A stretch of 64,000 nucleotides of DNA from Eubacteriales bacterium (GTDB taxonomy: Bacteria; Bacillota; Clostridia; Oscillospirales; Oscillospiraceae), in contig JAUNSH010000007.1 of NCBI GenBank assembly GCA_030539285.1, positions 1-64,000 of the forward strand, in the 5' to 3' direction. The position numbers and the translations under genes were made by a program. Numbering within the stretch: the stretch's first letter is position 1; each line of letters opens with the position of its first letter. Shown one piece after another: positions 1 to 8,357 of this stretch. The notes below the pieces were generated by a model, which was not told the DNA's origin, did not search any database, and worked only from the letters and a program-made list of their open reading frames with translations.

Positions 1-1591
1 GGCGGCGGCAGTAGTGGAAGCTCCAGCCGTTGCCCTCCCGGGGGAAGTCGATCCATTCGGGATGACCAAATTCGTTGCCCATGAAGTTGAGGTAGCCCTC
101 ACCGCCGCCGCCCAGGGTGAACAGGCGGATCATCTTGTGCAGGGCGATGGCCCGGTCGATACGGGGATTGTGGCAGGCCTTGTCCATGTCGGTGTACATA
201 TTGGCCCCTGCCAGCCGGAAGATCATGGTCTGGTCGCCCACCAGGGCCTGATCGTGGGATTCCACATAGGCGATGGTATTTTCACCGGGACGGCGCAGGC
301 ACATATCGCACCACATCTGGAAGATGTCCCACTGCTCGTCGGACTTTTCCTTCACGGTCTTGATCCACATATCGGGCAGGCCCATGCCCAGCCGGTAGTC
401 AAAGCCGATGCCGCCATCGGCAATGGGCAGGCACATACCGGGCATACCGGACATATCCTCGGCAATGGTGATGGCCTTGGGGTTTACCTGACGGATCAGC
501 TCGTTGGCAAGCTGCAGATAGGTGATGGCCTCGGTGTGGGTGTTGAGGGAGAAGTAGCGGGCGTTGTCGTTAAAGTCCGTACCCAGACCGTGGTCGTGGT
601 AGAGCATGGAGGTCACGCCGTCGAAGCGGAAGCCGTCAAAGTGGTACTCGGTCATCCAGAATTTCAGGTTGCTCAGCAGGAAGTGCAGCACCCCGGTCTT
701 GCCGTAGTCAAAGCACTTGGTGCCCCAGGCCGGGTGGTCACCCTTGGGGCCGTCGTGGAAGAACTGCCAGGTGGTGCCGTCGAACATATTGATGCCCTCG
801 GCGGTGTTCTTGACGGCGTGGGAGTGCACCACGTCCAGCAGCACCCGGATGCCCATGGCGTGGGCCTTGTTGACGAGGTATTTCAGATCCTCGGGCTTGC
901 CGAACCAGCTGGATGCGGCAAAGAAGTTGGACACCTGATAACCGAAGGAGCCATAGTAGGGGTGCTCCATGATGGCCATGAGCTGTACGGTGTTGTAGCC
1001 CGCCTTTTTGATGCGGTCCAGGGTGTAGTCGGCGAACTCCCGGTAGGTGCCCACCCGGCCCTCTTCCTGGGCCATGCCCACATGGGCCTCATAGATGTAC
1101 AGCTGGTCGTCGCCGACGAAACCGGCATCCGTCCAGTCGAAGGTCTTCTGATCGTCGGTGACCTCACACTCAAAGGTGATGGTCTGCTTGTTCTGCACCA
1201 CCCGGCGGGCGTAGAGGGGGATGTGCTCCGTGCGGGTCATGTTGGCATCCACCACGGTCTTGACCTTGCAGCCTTCCCACAGGGCGTCGTCACCGGGCAG
1301 GTACAGCTCCCAGTTGCCGTTTTCCAGCTTGGTCAACGGGTGGGAGGTCTTGTCCCAGTTGTTGAATTCGCCTTCCAGATACAGCTGGTAGGCGCTGGGT
1401 GCCCACTCCCGGTAGTACCAGCCGCCATCCACATGGTGGAAGCCGTAGTAGTTGTGGGCGTTGGCGAAGTCGTTCAGAGTCTGGTCCTTGCCGAGAATCC
1501 GTTCCTTGGTGGAGCGGTAGAGAAACATTCTCAGGTCAATGTCTCCGGCGTAGGGCTGGAGCTGGGGATTGAGTTCCAGTAAGCGATACAT
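1..1591 (-). CDS. glgB: 1,4-alpha-glucan branching enzyme, 3' end outside window
   Basis: This enzyme makes the alpha-1,6 branches of glycogen in the cytoplasm. Reading the minus strand from 1591 gives MYRLLELNPQLQPYAG and about 530 residues before the window edge. An N-terminal CBM48-like part (WAPSAYQLYLEGEFNNWD, about residues 63-80) precedes a GH13 barrel. Visible catalytic motifs are DGFRFDG (nucleophile Asp near 323), ITIAEDMSG (acid/base Glu near 377) and ESHDQ. The sequence resembles the eukaryote-like GH13_8 branching enzymes. The start follows a GGAAGGTG ribosome site and a strong promoter. No other glg gene is in the window. The missing part should be the end of the barrel and the C-terminal beta domain. 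Confidence 0.93.
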   Translation of the reverse strand, partial: MYRLLELNPQLQPYAGDIDLRMFLYRSTKERILGKDQTLNDFANAHNYYGFHHVDGGWYYREWAPSAYQLYLEGEFNNWDKTSHPLTKLENGNWELYLPGDDALWEGCKVKTVVDANMTRTEHIPLYARRVVQNKQTITFECEVTDDQKTFDWTDAGFVGDDQLYIYEAHVGMAQEEGRVGTYREFADYTLDRIKKAGYNTVQLMAIMEHPYYGSFGYQVSNFFAASSWFGKPEDLKYLVNKAHAMGIRVLLDVVHSHAVKNTAEGINMFDGTTWQFFHDGPKGDHPAWGTKCFDYGKTGVLHFLLSNLKFWMTEYHFDGFRFDGVTSMLYHDHGLGTDFNDNARYFSLNTHTEAITYLQLANELIRQVNPKAITIAEDMSGMPGMCLPIADGGIGFDYRLGMGLPDMWIKTVKEKSDEQWDIFQMWCDMCLRRPGENTIAYVESHDQALVGDQTMIFRLAGANMYTDMDKACHNPRIDRAIALHKMIRLFTLGGGGEGYLNFMGNEFGHPEWIDFPREGNGWSFHYCRR

Positions 1592-1659
1592 GTTCGTCAC
1601 CTTCCAGTAAAGTATCAAAGAAAAGGGGCAATTGGCTGCCGCTAAGCCTCTTTTCCTTT

Positions 1660-1688
1660 ATTTTAGGGGATTGGAGCCTATATGTCAA
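1660..1688 (-). promoter_or_regulatory. sigma-A promoter of glgB
   Basis: On the minus strand there is TTGACA (1683-1688), a 17-nt spacer and TAAAAT (1660-1665), about 70 nt upstream of the glgB start. The -35 box is a perfect consensus. Confidence 0.75.
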
Positions 1689-1733
1689 GGCTTTTGCGCT
1701 ATTGACGGATGGAGAAAAAGGGATTACCATAGT

Positions 1734-1768
1734 GTGGAGAGTGAAGAGTTAAGAGTGGAGAGTGGAGA
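1734..1768. repeat. period-7 tandem array (GTGGAGA type)
   Basis: Five contiguous heptamers, gtggaga / gtgaaga / gttaaga / gtggaga / gtggaga, lie in the glgB-sirtuin spacer. Similar period-7 arrays occur at 13653-13687, 13762-13798 and 53044-53078. Confidence 0.75.
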
Positions 1769-1800
1769 ATGAACTTGGAATACGAAAGGATGGTTAACAT

Positions 1801-2514
1801 ATGGACAGCGTTGACATTTTGAAACAATGGGTGGCCGAGAGCCGCAATATCGTCTTTTTTGGCGGGGCAGGCGTGAGTACGGAATCTGGTATTCCTGACT
1901 TCCGCAGCGTGGACGGACTGTACAGTCAGAAGTTCGACTATCCCCCGGAAACCATCATCAGCCACAGCTTTTTCCTGCGGGATCCGGACTATTTCTACCG
2001 CTTTTACCGGGAGAAAATGCTGCCGCTGGGGTTTGAACCCAACATTACCCACAAGGTGCTGGCCCGGTGGGAGGAAGAAGGAAAGCTCTCTGCCGTGGTG
2101 ACCCAGAACATCGACGGCCTGCATCAGAAAGCGGGCAGCAAGCGTGTCTACGAGCTGCACGGCAGCGTTCTGCGCAACTACTGTATGCGCTGCGGGAAAT
2201 TCTACAGCGCGGAATTTGTCAAAAATTCCGAGGGCATCCCCCGCTGTACCTGCGGCGGCATAGTGAAGCCCGACGTGGTGCTCTACGAGGAGGGCCTCGA
2301 CCAGAAGACCGTCGATGGAAGCGTCCGGGCCATCCGGCAGGCGGATATGCTCATCGTGGCGGGCACCAGCCTGACGGTGTACCCGGCGGCGGGTCTCATC
2401 AACGACTACCGGGGCAATCGCCTTGTACTTATCAACCGGGACGAAACGCCCTATGACCACTATGCCGACCTGGTGCTCCACCGCAGCCTTGGCGAGGTGT
2501 TTTCACGGTTGTAA
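1801..2514 (+). CDS. cobB: NAD-dependent protein deacylase, Sir2 family
   Basis: A cytoplasmic sirtuin of 237 residues that removes acyl groups from lysines using NAD+. Visible hallmarks are GAGVSTESGIPDFRS (22-36, NAD binding), TQNIDGLH (101-108), catalytic His120 in ELHGS, and two zinc Cys pairs (C128/C131 and C149/C151). GTSL at 188-191 completes the Rossmann part. The length is usual for bacterial class U/III sirtuins. The ATG follows GAAAGGATGG. The gene stands alone, divergent from glgB, and its upstream spacer carries a heptad array. Substrates cannot be inferred from the sequence. Confidence 0.93.
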   Translation: MDSVDILKQWVAESRNIVFFGGAGVSTESGIPDFRSVDGLYSQKFDYPPETIISHSFFLRDPDYFYRFYREKMLPLGFEPNITHKVLARWEEEGKLSAVVTQNIDGLHQKAGSKRVYELHGSVLRNYCMRCGKFYSAEFVKNSEGIPRCTCGGIVKPDVVLYEEGLDQKTVDGSVRAIRQADMLIVAGTSLTVYPAAGLINDYRGNRLVLINRDETPYDHYADLVLHRSLGEVFSRL

Positions 2515-2542
2515 CGGTATAAACCGAATAGTACCGATGGAA

Positions 2543-2655
2543 CCGTAGGGGCCGATTGAGGCACATCGGCCCGCGGCAGCAGCCTGCGATTATCACGCCC
2601 TTTTGGCGAATTCGTTACATTTTCGAAGGAGCGATGTGGGCATCGCTCCCTACGA
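2543..2655. repeat. dispersed MITE-like inverted-repeat element, copy 1
   Basis: A roughly 113-bp element begins CCGTAGGGGCCGAT and ends ATCGCTCCCTACG. Each end forms its own hairpin (ggggccgat / atcggcccg; ggagcgatg / catcgctcc). The reverse complement of 32086-32197 matches it closely at both ends and more loosely in the middle, so the two are copies of one element in opposite orientation. No coding potential is apparent. Confidence 0.7.
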
Positions 2656-2668
2656 TTTCCCGTTACAG

Positions 2669-2703
2669 AGCCGCCGATTTTGCAAAATCGGCGGCTTTTT
2701 TTT
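2669..2703. terminator. rho-independent terminator after the sirtuin gene
   Basis: A perfect 13-bp stem (agccgccgatttt / aaaatcggcggct) with a 2-nt loop is followed by a run of eight T. It lies 150 bp after the sirtuin stop and beyond the repeat element. Confidence 0.85.
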
Positions 2704-2961
2704 CATTCCTCATGCAATGAATCCGCAAAAATGTCGTGATGATGGGTGAAAGCCTTTCAAACGAATTTAGAAAAGGAGAGGGTGATACGGACGACCCAAA
2801 ACCGTCTGCCATCCTGAGCGAGCGAAGCGAGTCGAAGGATCGATCCGCGCTGTTCATCGGGGCGGGAAAGATCCTTCGACTGCGCGGCAAGCCGCTTGCT
2901 CAGGATGACAAGGTTTCACCCCGCAAAAAAGGACTGCCAGAAATTCTGACAGCCCAATTTT
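2704..2961. other. non-coding spacer holding an inverted-repeat element
   Basis: No credible gene is seen here. The spacer starts with plain AT-rich sequence, then carries the inverted repeat at 2810-2909, and ends at the stop of the minus-strand AraC gene. Confidence 0.6.
2810..2909. repeat. catcctgagcgagc inverted-repeat element, copy 1
   Basis: The left arm catcctgagcgagcgaagcg continues to gtcgaaggatc. The right arm, gatccttcgac through gcttgctcaggatgaca, is its imperfect complement with a 12-nt diverged stretch. The same family occurs as a perfect hairpin at 51401-51499 and as a single arm near 53089-53122. Confidence 0.8.
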
Positions 2962-3840
2962 TTACACTTTTTTCACCGCTCTCAGCTCCATATATCCCCG
3001 TTCTCCCCGGGGTTCCAGCTGGATGCGGGGGTTTTTATCGTCCCACCGATAGCCGATGGATCCCGGGTCATACCCATCCATGGCCTGCTGAACGGCGGCG
3101 ATGGCCTCGCAGTAGTCCTCCTCCCGGAAGGGTTGGCCCTGAAACAGCAGGTAATCCGCTTCCGGCAGACGGATCACGTCAAAGCCATCGGGAACGGGGC
3201 CGGTGAAATCCACCGCTGCTTCCACGCCCTGTACATAGGCGGAAGTATCCTTTGGCCTGTACTTTGGGGGCAGCCACAGGCACACCGGCTCGCCGCACAG
3301 CGACGGCATACTCAGCAGCATTCCCCAGACATCGCAGCTGACCTCCTGACAGTAGGAAAAGTAGTCTTCGGCGTGGGTGCCCCGCTTGATGACGCACAGC
3401 CGTTCCGGCTTGTGGACGACCTGAATGAAAACGGTTTGCAGATTGGACATATCCATGTTCTCCTTTCTCAGTGCCCGGTACTTCGCCCCGTAGGGAACGA
3501 ACAGGGGAATGGGTACCGGGTGTTTGGCGTACTGGCTGGGATTTGCGCCGTATTCCCGAAAAAAGGCACGGGTAAAGGTGTCCGGATTGGAAAAACCCAG
3601 ATCAAAGGCCACGTTGGTGACGGTTTCCGTTCCATCCCGCAGACGGATGGCCGCCTGAGCCAGCCGCAGTCTTCGGATGTACTCCGCCGGAGTCACTCCC
3701 AGCGTCTCCCGGAACAGCCGGTGGGCGTACCAGGGGGAGAACATCGCGGCCCGGGCCAGATCCGCCGGGTGCAGGTCCTCCGTCAGGTGCTGGGAAATAT
3801 AGTCCTGCATCCGCTGGACAGCGAGAATCTGTTCGGTCAT
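2962..3840 (-). CDS. AraC-family transcriptional regulator with GyrI-like effector domain
   Basis: The first 105 or so residues of this 292-residue protein form an AraC/XylS double helix-turn-helix; ALGFSNPDTFTRAFFREYG-type spacing is seen in VAFDLGFSNPDTFTRAFFRE, followed by NPSQY. The remainder (about 135-290) looks like a GyrI/SOUL-type small-molecule binding domain, the arrangement of the Rob/SAV-like regulators. The ATG at 3840 is preferred because GAAAGGAAGAG precedes it; an in-frame GTG at 3861 is a weaker option. The gene is transcribed against the sirtuin gene and divergently from ktrB. Neither ligand nor target can be inferred, since no transporter or enzyme gene is paired with it. 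Confidence 0.88.
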   Translation of the reverse strand: MTEQILAVQRMQDYISQHLTEDLHPADLARAAMFSPWYAHRLFRETLGVTPAEYIRRLRLAQAAIRLRDGTETVTNVAFDLGFSNPDTFTRAFFREYGANPSQYAKHPVPIPLFVPYGAKYRALRKENMDMSNLQTVFIQVVHKPERLCVIKRGTHAEDYFSYCQEVSCDVWGMLLSMPSLCGEPVCLWLPPKYRPKDTSAYVQGVEAAVDFTGPVPDGFDVIRLPEADYLLFQGQPFREEDYCEAIAAVQQAMDGYDPGSIGYRWDDKNPRIQLEPRGERGYMELRAVKKV

Positions 3841-4194
3841 AGCGTCTCTTCCTTTCTTCACGGCGTGACAGTATCATACACCATGAGAGCTGGAAAAGTC
3901 TCGATGTTTTTTGCTTTTTCTTCCCGCATGACACTATCAGCCCCACAAGAAATCCAATAGTGGCGGGACACACTCAGCCCAGTCCCAGGGAATACAGGGG
4001 CAGAACACTTCCGGCAAAATTGTCATGACCCCGCCGACCCGGTATCGATATGCTGATAGCTGAGTTGAATTGTATTCGCTGGATAGAATGCACAGGAATC
4101 CTATTCAACGAAAGCATAACGAATATCCCACGTGGTCGGCGGGGTCATGACCCCGCCCTACGATGTCTGAGACCGGAGCCTGAAGAAATATCAC
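3841..4194. other. non-coding spacer between araC-type gene and ktrB promoter
   Basis: No gene is seen. The centre is an inverted repeat of 18-nt perfect arms about 95 nt apart (4022-4039 and 4134-4151). A small in-frame reading at 4050-4307 crosses the promoter and the ktrB start and is not credible. Confidence 0.6.
4022..4163. repeat. inverted-repeat element with gtcatgaccccgcc arms
   Basis: The arm gtcatgaccccgccgacc (4022-4039) is exactly complementary to ggtcggcggggtcatgac (4134-4151). The right end runs on into ggggtcatgaccccgccctacg, which is the same word as the 30-nt palindrome at 55127-55156. Confidence 0.75.
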
Positions 4195-4222
4195 TTGCAA
4201 ATGCCATAAAAGTTGCTATAAT
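4195..4222 (+). promoter_or_regulatory. sigma-A promoter of the ktrB operon
   Basis: TTGCAA (4195-4200), a 16-nt spacer and TATAAT (4217-4222) lie about 48 nt upstream of ktrB. Confidence 0.75.
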
Positions 4223-4270
4223 GGTAAAAAGTATCATGGCAAGGTATGCCTGCGGGAAAGGAATCTGCCC

Positions 4271-5650
4271 ATGTCTCTGCGAGCAAAACTGTATCAATTC
4301 TGGATGAAGAAACGTCCCAAGAGCCTCAGCGCCACCAAGGTCATTGCCGCGGCCTTCGCGGTGATCATCCTGCTGGGGGCGCTGCTGCTGAGCCTGCCAG
4401 CGGCCTCCCGAAGCGGGGTATCGGCGGGATTCCTGCCGGCCCTGTTCACGGCCACCTCCGCGACCTGTGTCACGGGACTGTCCCTGTTTGACACCTGGAG
4501 CCAGTGGAGCGGCTTTGGTCAGGCCGTTCTTCTCTGTCTCATTCAGATCGGCGGACTGGGCTTCATGTCAGCGGCAACGCTGATCGTTTTCGTCCTGCGG
4601 CGGCGCATTGGATTAAAGCAGCGGCTGGTGATGGCCCAGGCCCTCAGCGTGGGGGATATCAACGGCATCGTCCGGCTGCAAAAAATGGTGCTCATGGGCA
4701 GCTTTTCCATTGAGGGCGTGGGCGCACTGATCCTGTTTCTGCGGTTTCTGCCGGAATATGGCTGGGTGCAGGCCCTGAAATGGGGCATCTTCCATTCCGT
4801 TTCCGCCTTCTGCAACGCGGGCTTCGACATTTTTGGCAGCTTGGAGCCGGGGTCCAGCGTCATGCAGTTCCAGTCTGACCCGGTGGTGCTCTTTACCCTG
4901 ATGGCCCTGATTATCGTGGGCGGCCTTGGCTTCCTCGTCTGGGAGGAAATTCTGGAAAAGAAGCGGTTTCGGCAATTCAGTGTCTATACCCGTCTGGTGC
5001 TGGTGACGACGCTGGCCCTGATTTTGTCCGCCTGGGTGCTGACCTGTGTTCTCGAATGGAACAACCCGGCCACGCTGGGCGGGATGTCTGTGGGAGGCAA
5101 GCTTCTCAACGGCCTGTTCCAGTCTGTTACCCTGCGTACCGCCGGCTTTGCTTCCATCGATCAGGGGTCGCTGACCGATGCGGGCAAGGGCGTGAGTATG
5201 TTCTATATGCTCATCGGCGGCTCCTCCGGCTCCACGGCAGGCGGCCTGAAAACCGTGACCTTTATGGTGCTGGTGCTGTTCCTCGCTTCCAGAGCCAGAG
5301 GAAGAAGCCGGGTCTGCGTGTTCCAGCGTACCATCCCACAGGGGCAGGTGCTGGACGCCATGACCATCGCCTTTATGATGGTGAGCCTTTCCCTGTTTGG
5401 GGGCGTGTTTATCAGCGCCACCTCGCCCATCGCCTTTACGGACGCCCTGTACGAGGCGGTGTCCGCCTTGGGCACCGTGGGCCTGACGGCGGGGGCTACC
5501 GGCAGCTTAAGCATCGCGTCGCAAATCCTGATCATTATTTATATGTATTTCGGCCGGGTGGGCGTGCTGACCATCAGCATGGGCTTCCTGGTAGGGGACA
5601 AGGCAGAGGAACGCTTCCGCTACGCGGAGACAAATCTGCTCATCGGATAG
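4271..5650 (+). CDS. ktrB: Potassium uptake channel subunit KtrB/TrkH
   Basis: Integral membrane K+-translocating subunit of the Ktr system, 459 residues. Four MPM repeats are recognisable from their selectivity-filter loops: ATSATCVTGLS (61-71), SAFCNAGFD, TLRTAGFAS and SALGTVGLTAG. The length matches KtrB rather than the longer TrkH. The ATG follows GGGAAAGGA. The gene encoding the RCK gating subunit follows after 10 nt, so the two form a standard ktrB-ktrA unit. The complex probably imports K+ with Na+ dependence, as known for the family. Confidence 0.94.
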   Translation: MSLRAKLYQFWMKKRPKSLSATKVIAAAFAVIILLGALLLSLPAASRSGVSAGFLPALFTATSATCVTGLSLFDTWSQWSGFGQAVLLCLIQIGGLGFMSAATLIVFVLRRRIGLKQRLVMAQALSVGDINGIVRLQKMVLMGSFSIEGVGALILFLRFLPEYGWVQALKWGIFHSVSAFCNAGFDIFGSLEPGSSVMQFQSDPVVLFTLMALIIVGGLGFLVWEEILEKKRFRQFSVYTRLVLVTTLALILSAWVLTCVLEWNNPATLGGMSVGGKLLNGLFQSVTLRTAGFASIDQGSLTDAGKGVSMFYMLIGGSSGSTAGGLKTVTFMVLVLFLASRARGRSRVCVFQRTIPQGQVLDAMTIAFMMVSLSLFGGVFISATSPIAFTDALYEAVSALGTVGLTAGATGSLSIASQILIIIYMYFGRVGVLTISMGFLVGDKAEERFRYAETNLLIG

Positions 5651-5660
5651 GAGAATGAAT

Positions 5661-6308
5661 ATGAAATCTTACATTGTCATTGGACTGGGCCGGTTCGGCC
5701 AGACCCTTGCCCGGCAGCTGTGCGCCCTGGGCGCGGAGGTGCTGGCGCTGGATAACCGCAGCGATCTGGTGCAGCAGGTGGCGGATGACGTGACCCACGC
5801 CGTTGTGGGCGACGGGCAGGACAAGGAAGTGCTGCGGGCGCTGGGCGCAAGAAATTTCGACTGCGCCATCATCGCCATCGGAAGCAACCTTGCAGCCTCC
5901 GTGCTGACCGCCATGAACCTGAAGGAGCTGGGCGTGCCCTATATCATCTGCAAGGCCCACGACGAGACCCACCGGAAGGTGCTGGAAAAGCTGGGGGTGG
6001 ACCGGGTCATCATCCCGGAGCAGGAGAATGCCCAGCGGCTGGCCCGGAGCCTGAATTCCCACAACGTGCTGGAATATATCGAACTGAGCGAGGACTACGG
6101 CATTCTGGAAATTCCCGCCCCGGCGGGCTGGATCGGCAAGACCATCAAGGAACTGAACGTCCGGGCCAAGCTGGGTGTGAACATCATTGCCGTGGAAAAC
6201 GACAAGAAGACCAACGTGTCCCCCTCCGCGGATTACCAGATCGTCCCCGGCGATGTGATGGTGGTGCTGGGGGACAACTATGCCCTTGAGGCGGTGCAGA
6301 AGCTGTGA
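5661..6308 (+). CDS. ktrA: Potassium uptake regulatory subunit KtrA (RCK)
   Basis: Cytoplasmic gating ring protein that binds nucleotides and controls KtrB, 215 residues. The N-terminal Rossmann RCK_N domain shows IGLGRFG (7-13) and the acidic end of strand 2 (LALDNRSD). The C-terminal third (IPAPAGWIGKTIKEL onward) is the RCK_C/TrkA_C domain, which in relatives binds cyclic di-AMP. GGAG at 5650-5653 is 7 nt from this ATG but only 1 nt from the upstream in-frame ATG at 5655, so the shorter start is chosen. The stop overlaps the next gene's ATG. Confidence 0.93.
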   Translation: MKSYIVIGLGRFGQTLARQLCALGAEVLALDNRSDLVQQVADDVTHAVVGDGQDKEVLRALGARNFDCAIIAIGSNLAASVLTAMNLKELGVPYIICKAHDETHRKVLEKLGVDRVIIPEQENAQRLARSLNSHNVLEYIELSEDYGILEIPAPAGWIGKTIKELNVRAKLGVNIIAVENDKKTNVSPSADYQIVPGDVMVVLGDNYALEAVQKL

Positions 6309-7054
6309 TGGAGCAGGTGATTACCTCCCGGAAAAATCCACTGTTGCAGCAGGTGCGAAAGCTGCTTTCCTCCCGCAAAGCCCGAGAGGAAGCGGGATTG
6401 TTTGCCGCCGACGGCACCAAGCTGTTACAGGAAGCGGTTCGGTATTATCCGGGATTGGATACGGTGATCCTGTCCGAGGGCGTGCAGGCGCAGGTGCCGG
6501 AAACCGTGCGCGTCATCCGGGTGCCGGAGGACGTGATGGCGTCCATTTCTCCCATGGAGACCCCGCAGGGGGCCTTGTTCCTGTGCCGCCTGCCGGAGAA
6601 AAAAGAATTCATCCCTACTCCCGGGATGCTTTTGCTGGACGGCATCCAGGATCCGGGGAACTTAGGCACCATTCTGCGCACTGCGGACGCTCTGGATATT
6701 CCCGTGGCCCTGTTGGAGGGCTGCGCCGACCCCTTCAGCCACAAGGTGGTCCGTGCCAGCATGGGGGCGGTGTTCCGCGTCCAGCCGGTGCTGACTACTT
6801 GGGAAGAGGCAAGCGGAAAATGCCGTCAGGCGGGCATCCCCATCGGTGTGACGGCTCTGAGTGAACGGGCGAAAGACCTGCGGCAGGCAGATCTACAAAC
6901 CATGGCAGTGGTCATCGGCAGCGAGGGCCGGGGCGTTCGTCAGGTAATTCTTGACAGCGCCGATGCGGAATTGATCATTCCCATGAACCCCCACTGCGAA
7001 TCCCTGAACGCCGCCGTGGCGGCAACCATCGTCCTTTGGCAGATGAAGCAGTAG
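6308..7054 (+). CDS. TrmH/SpoU-family rRNA 2'-O-methyltransferase
   Basis: SPOUT-fold RNA ribose methyltransferase using S-adenosylmethionine, 248 residues. An N-terminal L30e-like substrate-binding part (ITSRKNPLLQQVRKLLSSRK) is followed by the SpoU motifs: NLGTILRTADA (motif 1), VIGSEGRGV (motif 2) and IPMNPHCESLNAAVAATI (motif 3, knot). It resembles RlmB/YsgA proteins acting on 23S rRNA, but the exact nucleotide cannot be told. The ATG overlaps the ktrA stop (TGATG), so translation is coupled. A GTG one codon upstream is possible. Confidence 0.9.
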   Translation: MEQVITSRKNPLLQQVRKLLSSRKAREEAGLFAADGTKLLQEAVRYYPGLDTVILSEGVQAQVPETVRVIRVPEDVMASISPMETPQGALFLCRLPEKKEFIPTPGMLLLDGIQDPGNLGTILRTADALDIPVALLEGCADPFSHKVVRASMGAVFRVQPVLTTWEEASGKCRQAGIPIGVTALSERAKDLRQADLQTMAVVIGSEGRGVRQVILDSADAELIIPMNPHCESLNAAVAATIVLWQMKQ

Positions 7055-7078
7055 ATGAAAAAAGTAAGGTGAACGAAA

Positions 7079-8338
7079 ATGCTGACACACTGGATATGGC
7101 TGGCCCACCGTCCCGGCATGGGCGCCCGGACGAGGGCGGTGCTTTTGGAGCATTTTCGTGACCCGGAAGCGGTATACTATGCGGACGAGGCTGCTCTGGG
7201 GCAGCTGGGGTTGAGCGCGGAAGCAAGGGCCGCTTTACTGGACAAAGATTTGACTTCTTCCGAGAAAATTCTGGAAGACTGCCAAAAGAAGCGGCTGAAT
7301 ATCCTGACCTTTCAGGACGCGGCCTATCCTTCCCGGCTGAAAAACATCCCCGATCCGCCATTGGTGCTCTATTATAAGGGCCAGCTTCCCGACTTTGATT
7401 CGGAACCAACTGTTGGCGTGGTGGGCACCCGGAAGGCCTCGGCTTATGGTCTGACCGTCGCCAAACGCATGGGCTACCAAATTGGAAAATGCGGCGGTCT
7501 GGTGGTGTCCGGCATGGCCTACGGCATCGACGGCATGGCTATGTCCGGGGCGCTGACCGCCGGGGCGAAAACCGTGGGTGTGCTGGGCTGTGGCGCGGAC
7601 ATCGTGTATCCCCAGTCCAACCGGGCGCTGTTCCGGGACGTGGAGCGCTACGGCTGCATCCTCAGCGAGTTCGCCCCGGGCCAGCCGGCGGCAAAATGGA
7701 CGTTTCCTCTTCGCAACCGCATCATCAGCGGCTTGAGCTGCGGGGTGCTGGTGGTGGAAGCCCCGGAAAAGAGCGGCGCGCTGATCACCGCGAGACTGGC
7801 CCTTGAGCAGGGCCGGGATGTGTTTGCTGTGCCCGGAAATATCGATATGCCCACCTGTGCCGGCAGCAATGAGCTGCTGCGGGACGGGGCAATCATGGTC
7901 TCCTCGGGCTGGGACGTGGTCAGCGAATATGAGGCTCAGTTCCCGGAGAAGATCCACCGGGAGGACGCACCCTCCCGCCAGCGGGCCTACCCGGAGGAGG
8001 TGCTTCGGGCCGCAGCCAAGGGGGAAATCGCCCCGCCCAGGGTGGCCCAAACCCCGCAGATTCCGGGGGAAATGTCGCTTCTTAAGAAAAACTTAGAGAA
8101 AAAATCCATTGACAAGGAGCCGGTTCGGGCTTATAGTGACGTCAATGTGGACCTTTCCAGACTGTCCGAGGACGAAAAAAAGATCGTTTCGTCTCTGAAA
8201 GGCGGACAGCGTCTGGTGGACGATGTGATCGCCGAAACCGGGATGACCACCGGGAAGCTCCTTGGTATTCTCACCATGTTGGAGCTGAAAGGCATCATAA
8301 AACGTCTGCCGGGAAAACAGATCAGCTTAAAGCAATGA
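7079..8338 (+). CDS. dprA: DNA-processing protein DprA
   Basis: Single-stranded-DNA binding, RecA-loading protein used in natural transformation, 419 residues. The central Rossmann-like domain shows GVVGTRKASAYG, VVSGMAYGIDG and GVLGCGADIVYP, followed by IISGLS and TAR-type motifs of the family. An N-terminal HhH-like region spans about 1-60. A variable linker leads to a C-terminal winged-helix domain (about 350-419). The gene sits directly upstream of topA, a conserved Firmicutes arrangement. AAGGTG precedes the ATG. No other competence gene is in the window. Confidence 0.94.
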   Translation: MLTHWIWLAHRPGMGARTRAVLLEHFRDPEAVYYADEAALGQLGLSAEARAALLDKDLTSSEKILEDCQKKRLNILTFQDAAYPSRLKNIPDPPLVLYYKGQLPDFDSEPTVGVVGTRKASAYGLTVAKRMGYQIGKCGGLVVSGMAYGIDGMAMSGALTAGAKTVGVLGCGADIVYPQSNRALFRDVERYGCILSEFAPGQPAAKWTFPLRNRIISGLSCGVLVVEAPEKSGALITARLALEQGRDVFAVPGNIDMPTCAGSNELLRDGAIMVSSGWDVVSEYEAQFPEKIHREDAPSRQRAYPEEVLRAAAKGEIAPPRVAQTPQIPGEMSLLKKNLEKKSIDKEPVRAYSDVNVDLSRLSEDEKKIVSSLKGGQRLVDDVIAETGMTTGKLLGILTMLELKGIIKRLPGKQISLKQ

Positions 8339-8357
8339 AACGGAGAATTTTGAAAAC

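Noticed and set aside
14..1582. 522-codon open frame on the plus strand
   Set aside because: Antisense of glgB; Gly/Val/His-rich composition typical of a high-GC shadow, with no family motifs.
4050..4307. 85-codon ORF upstream of ktrB
   Set aside because: It runs through the repeat, the promoter and the ktrB start and has no ribosome site.
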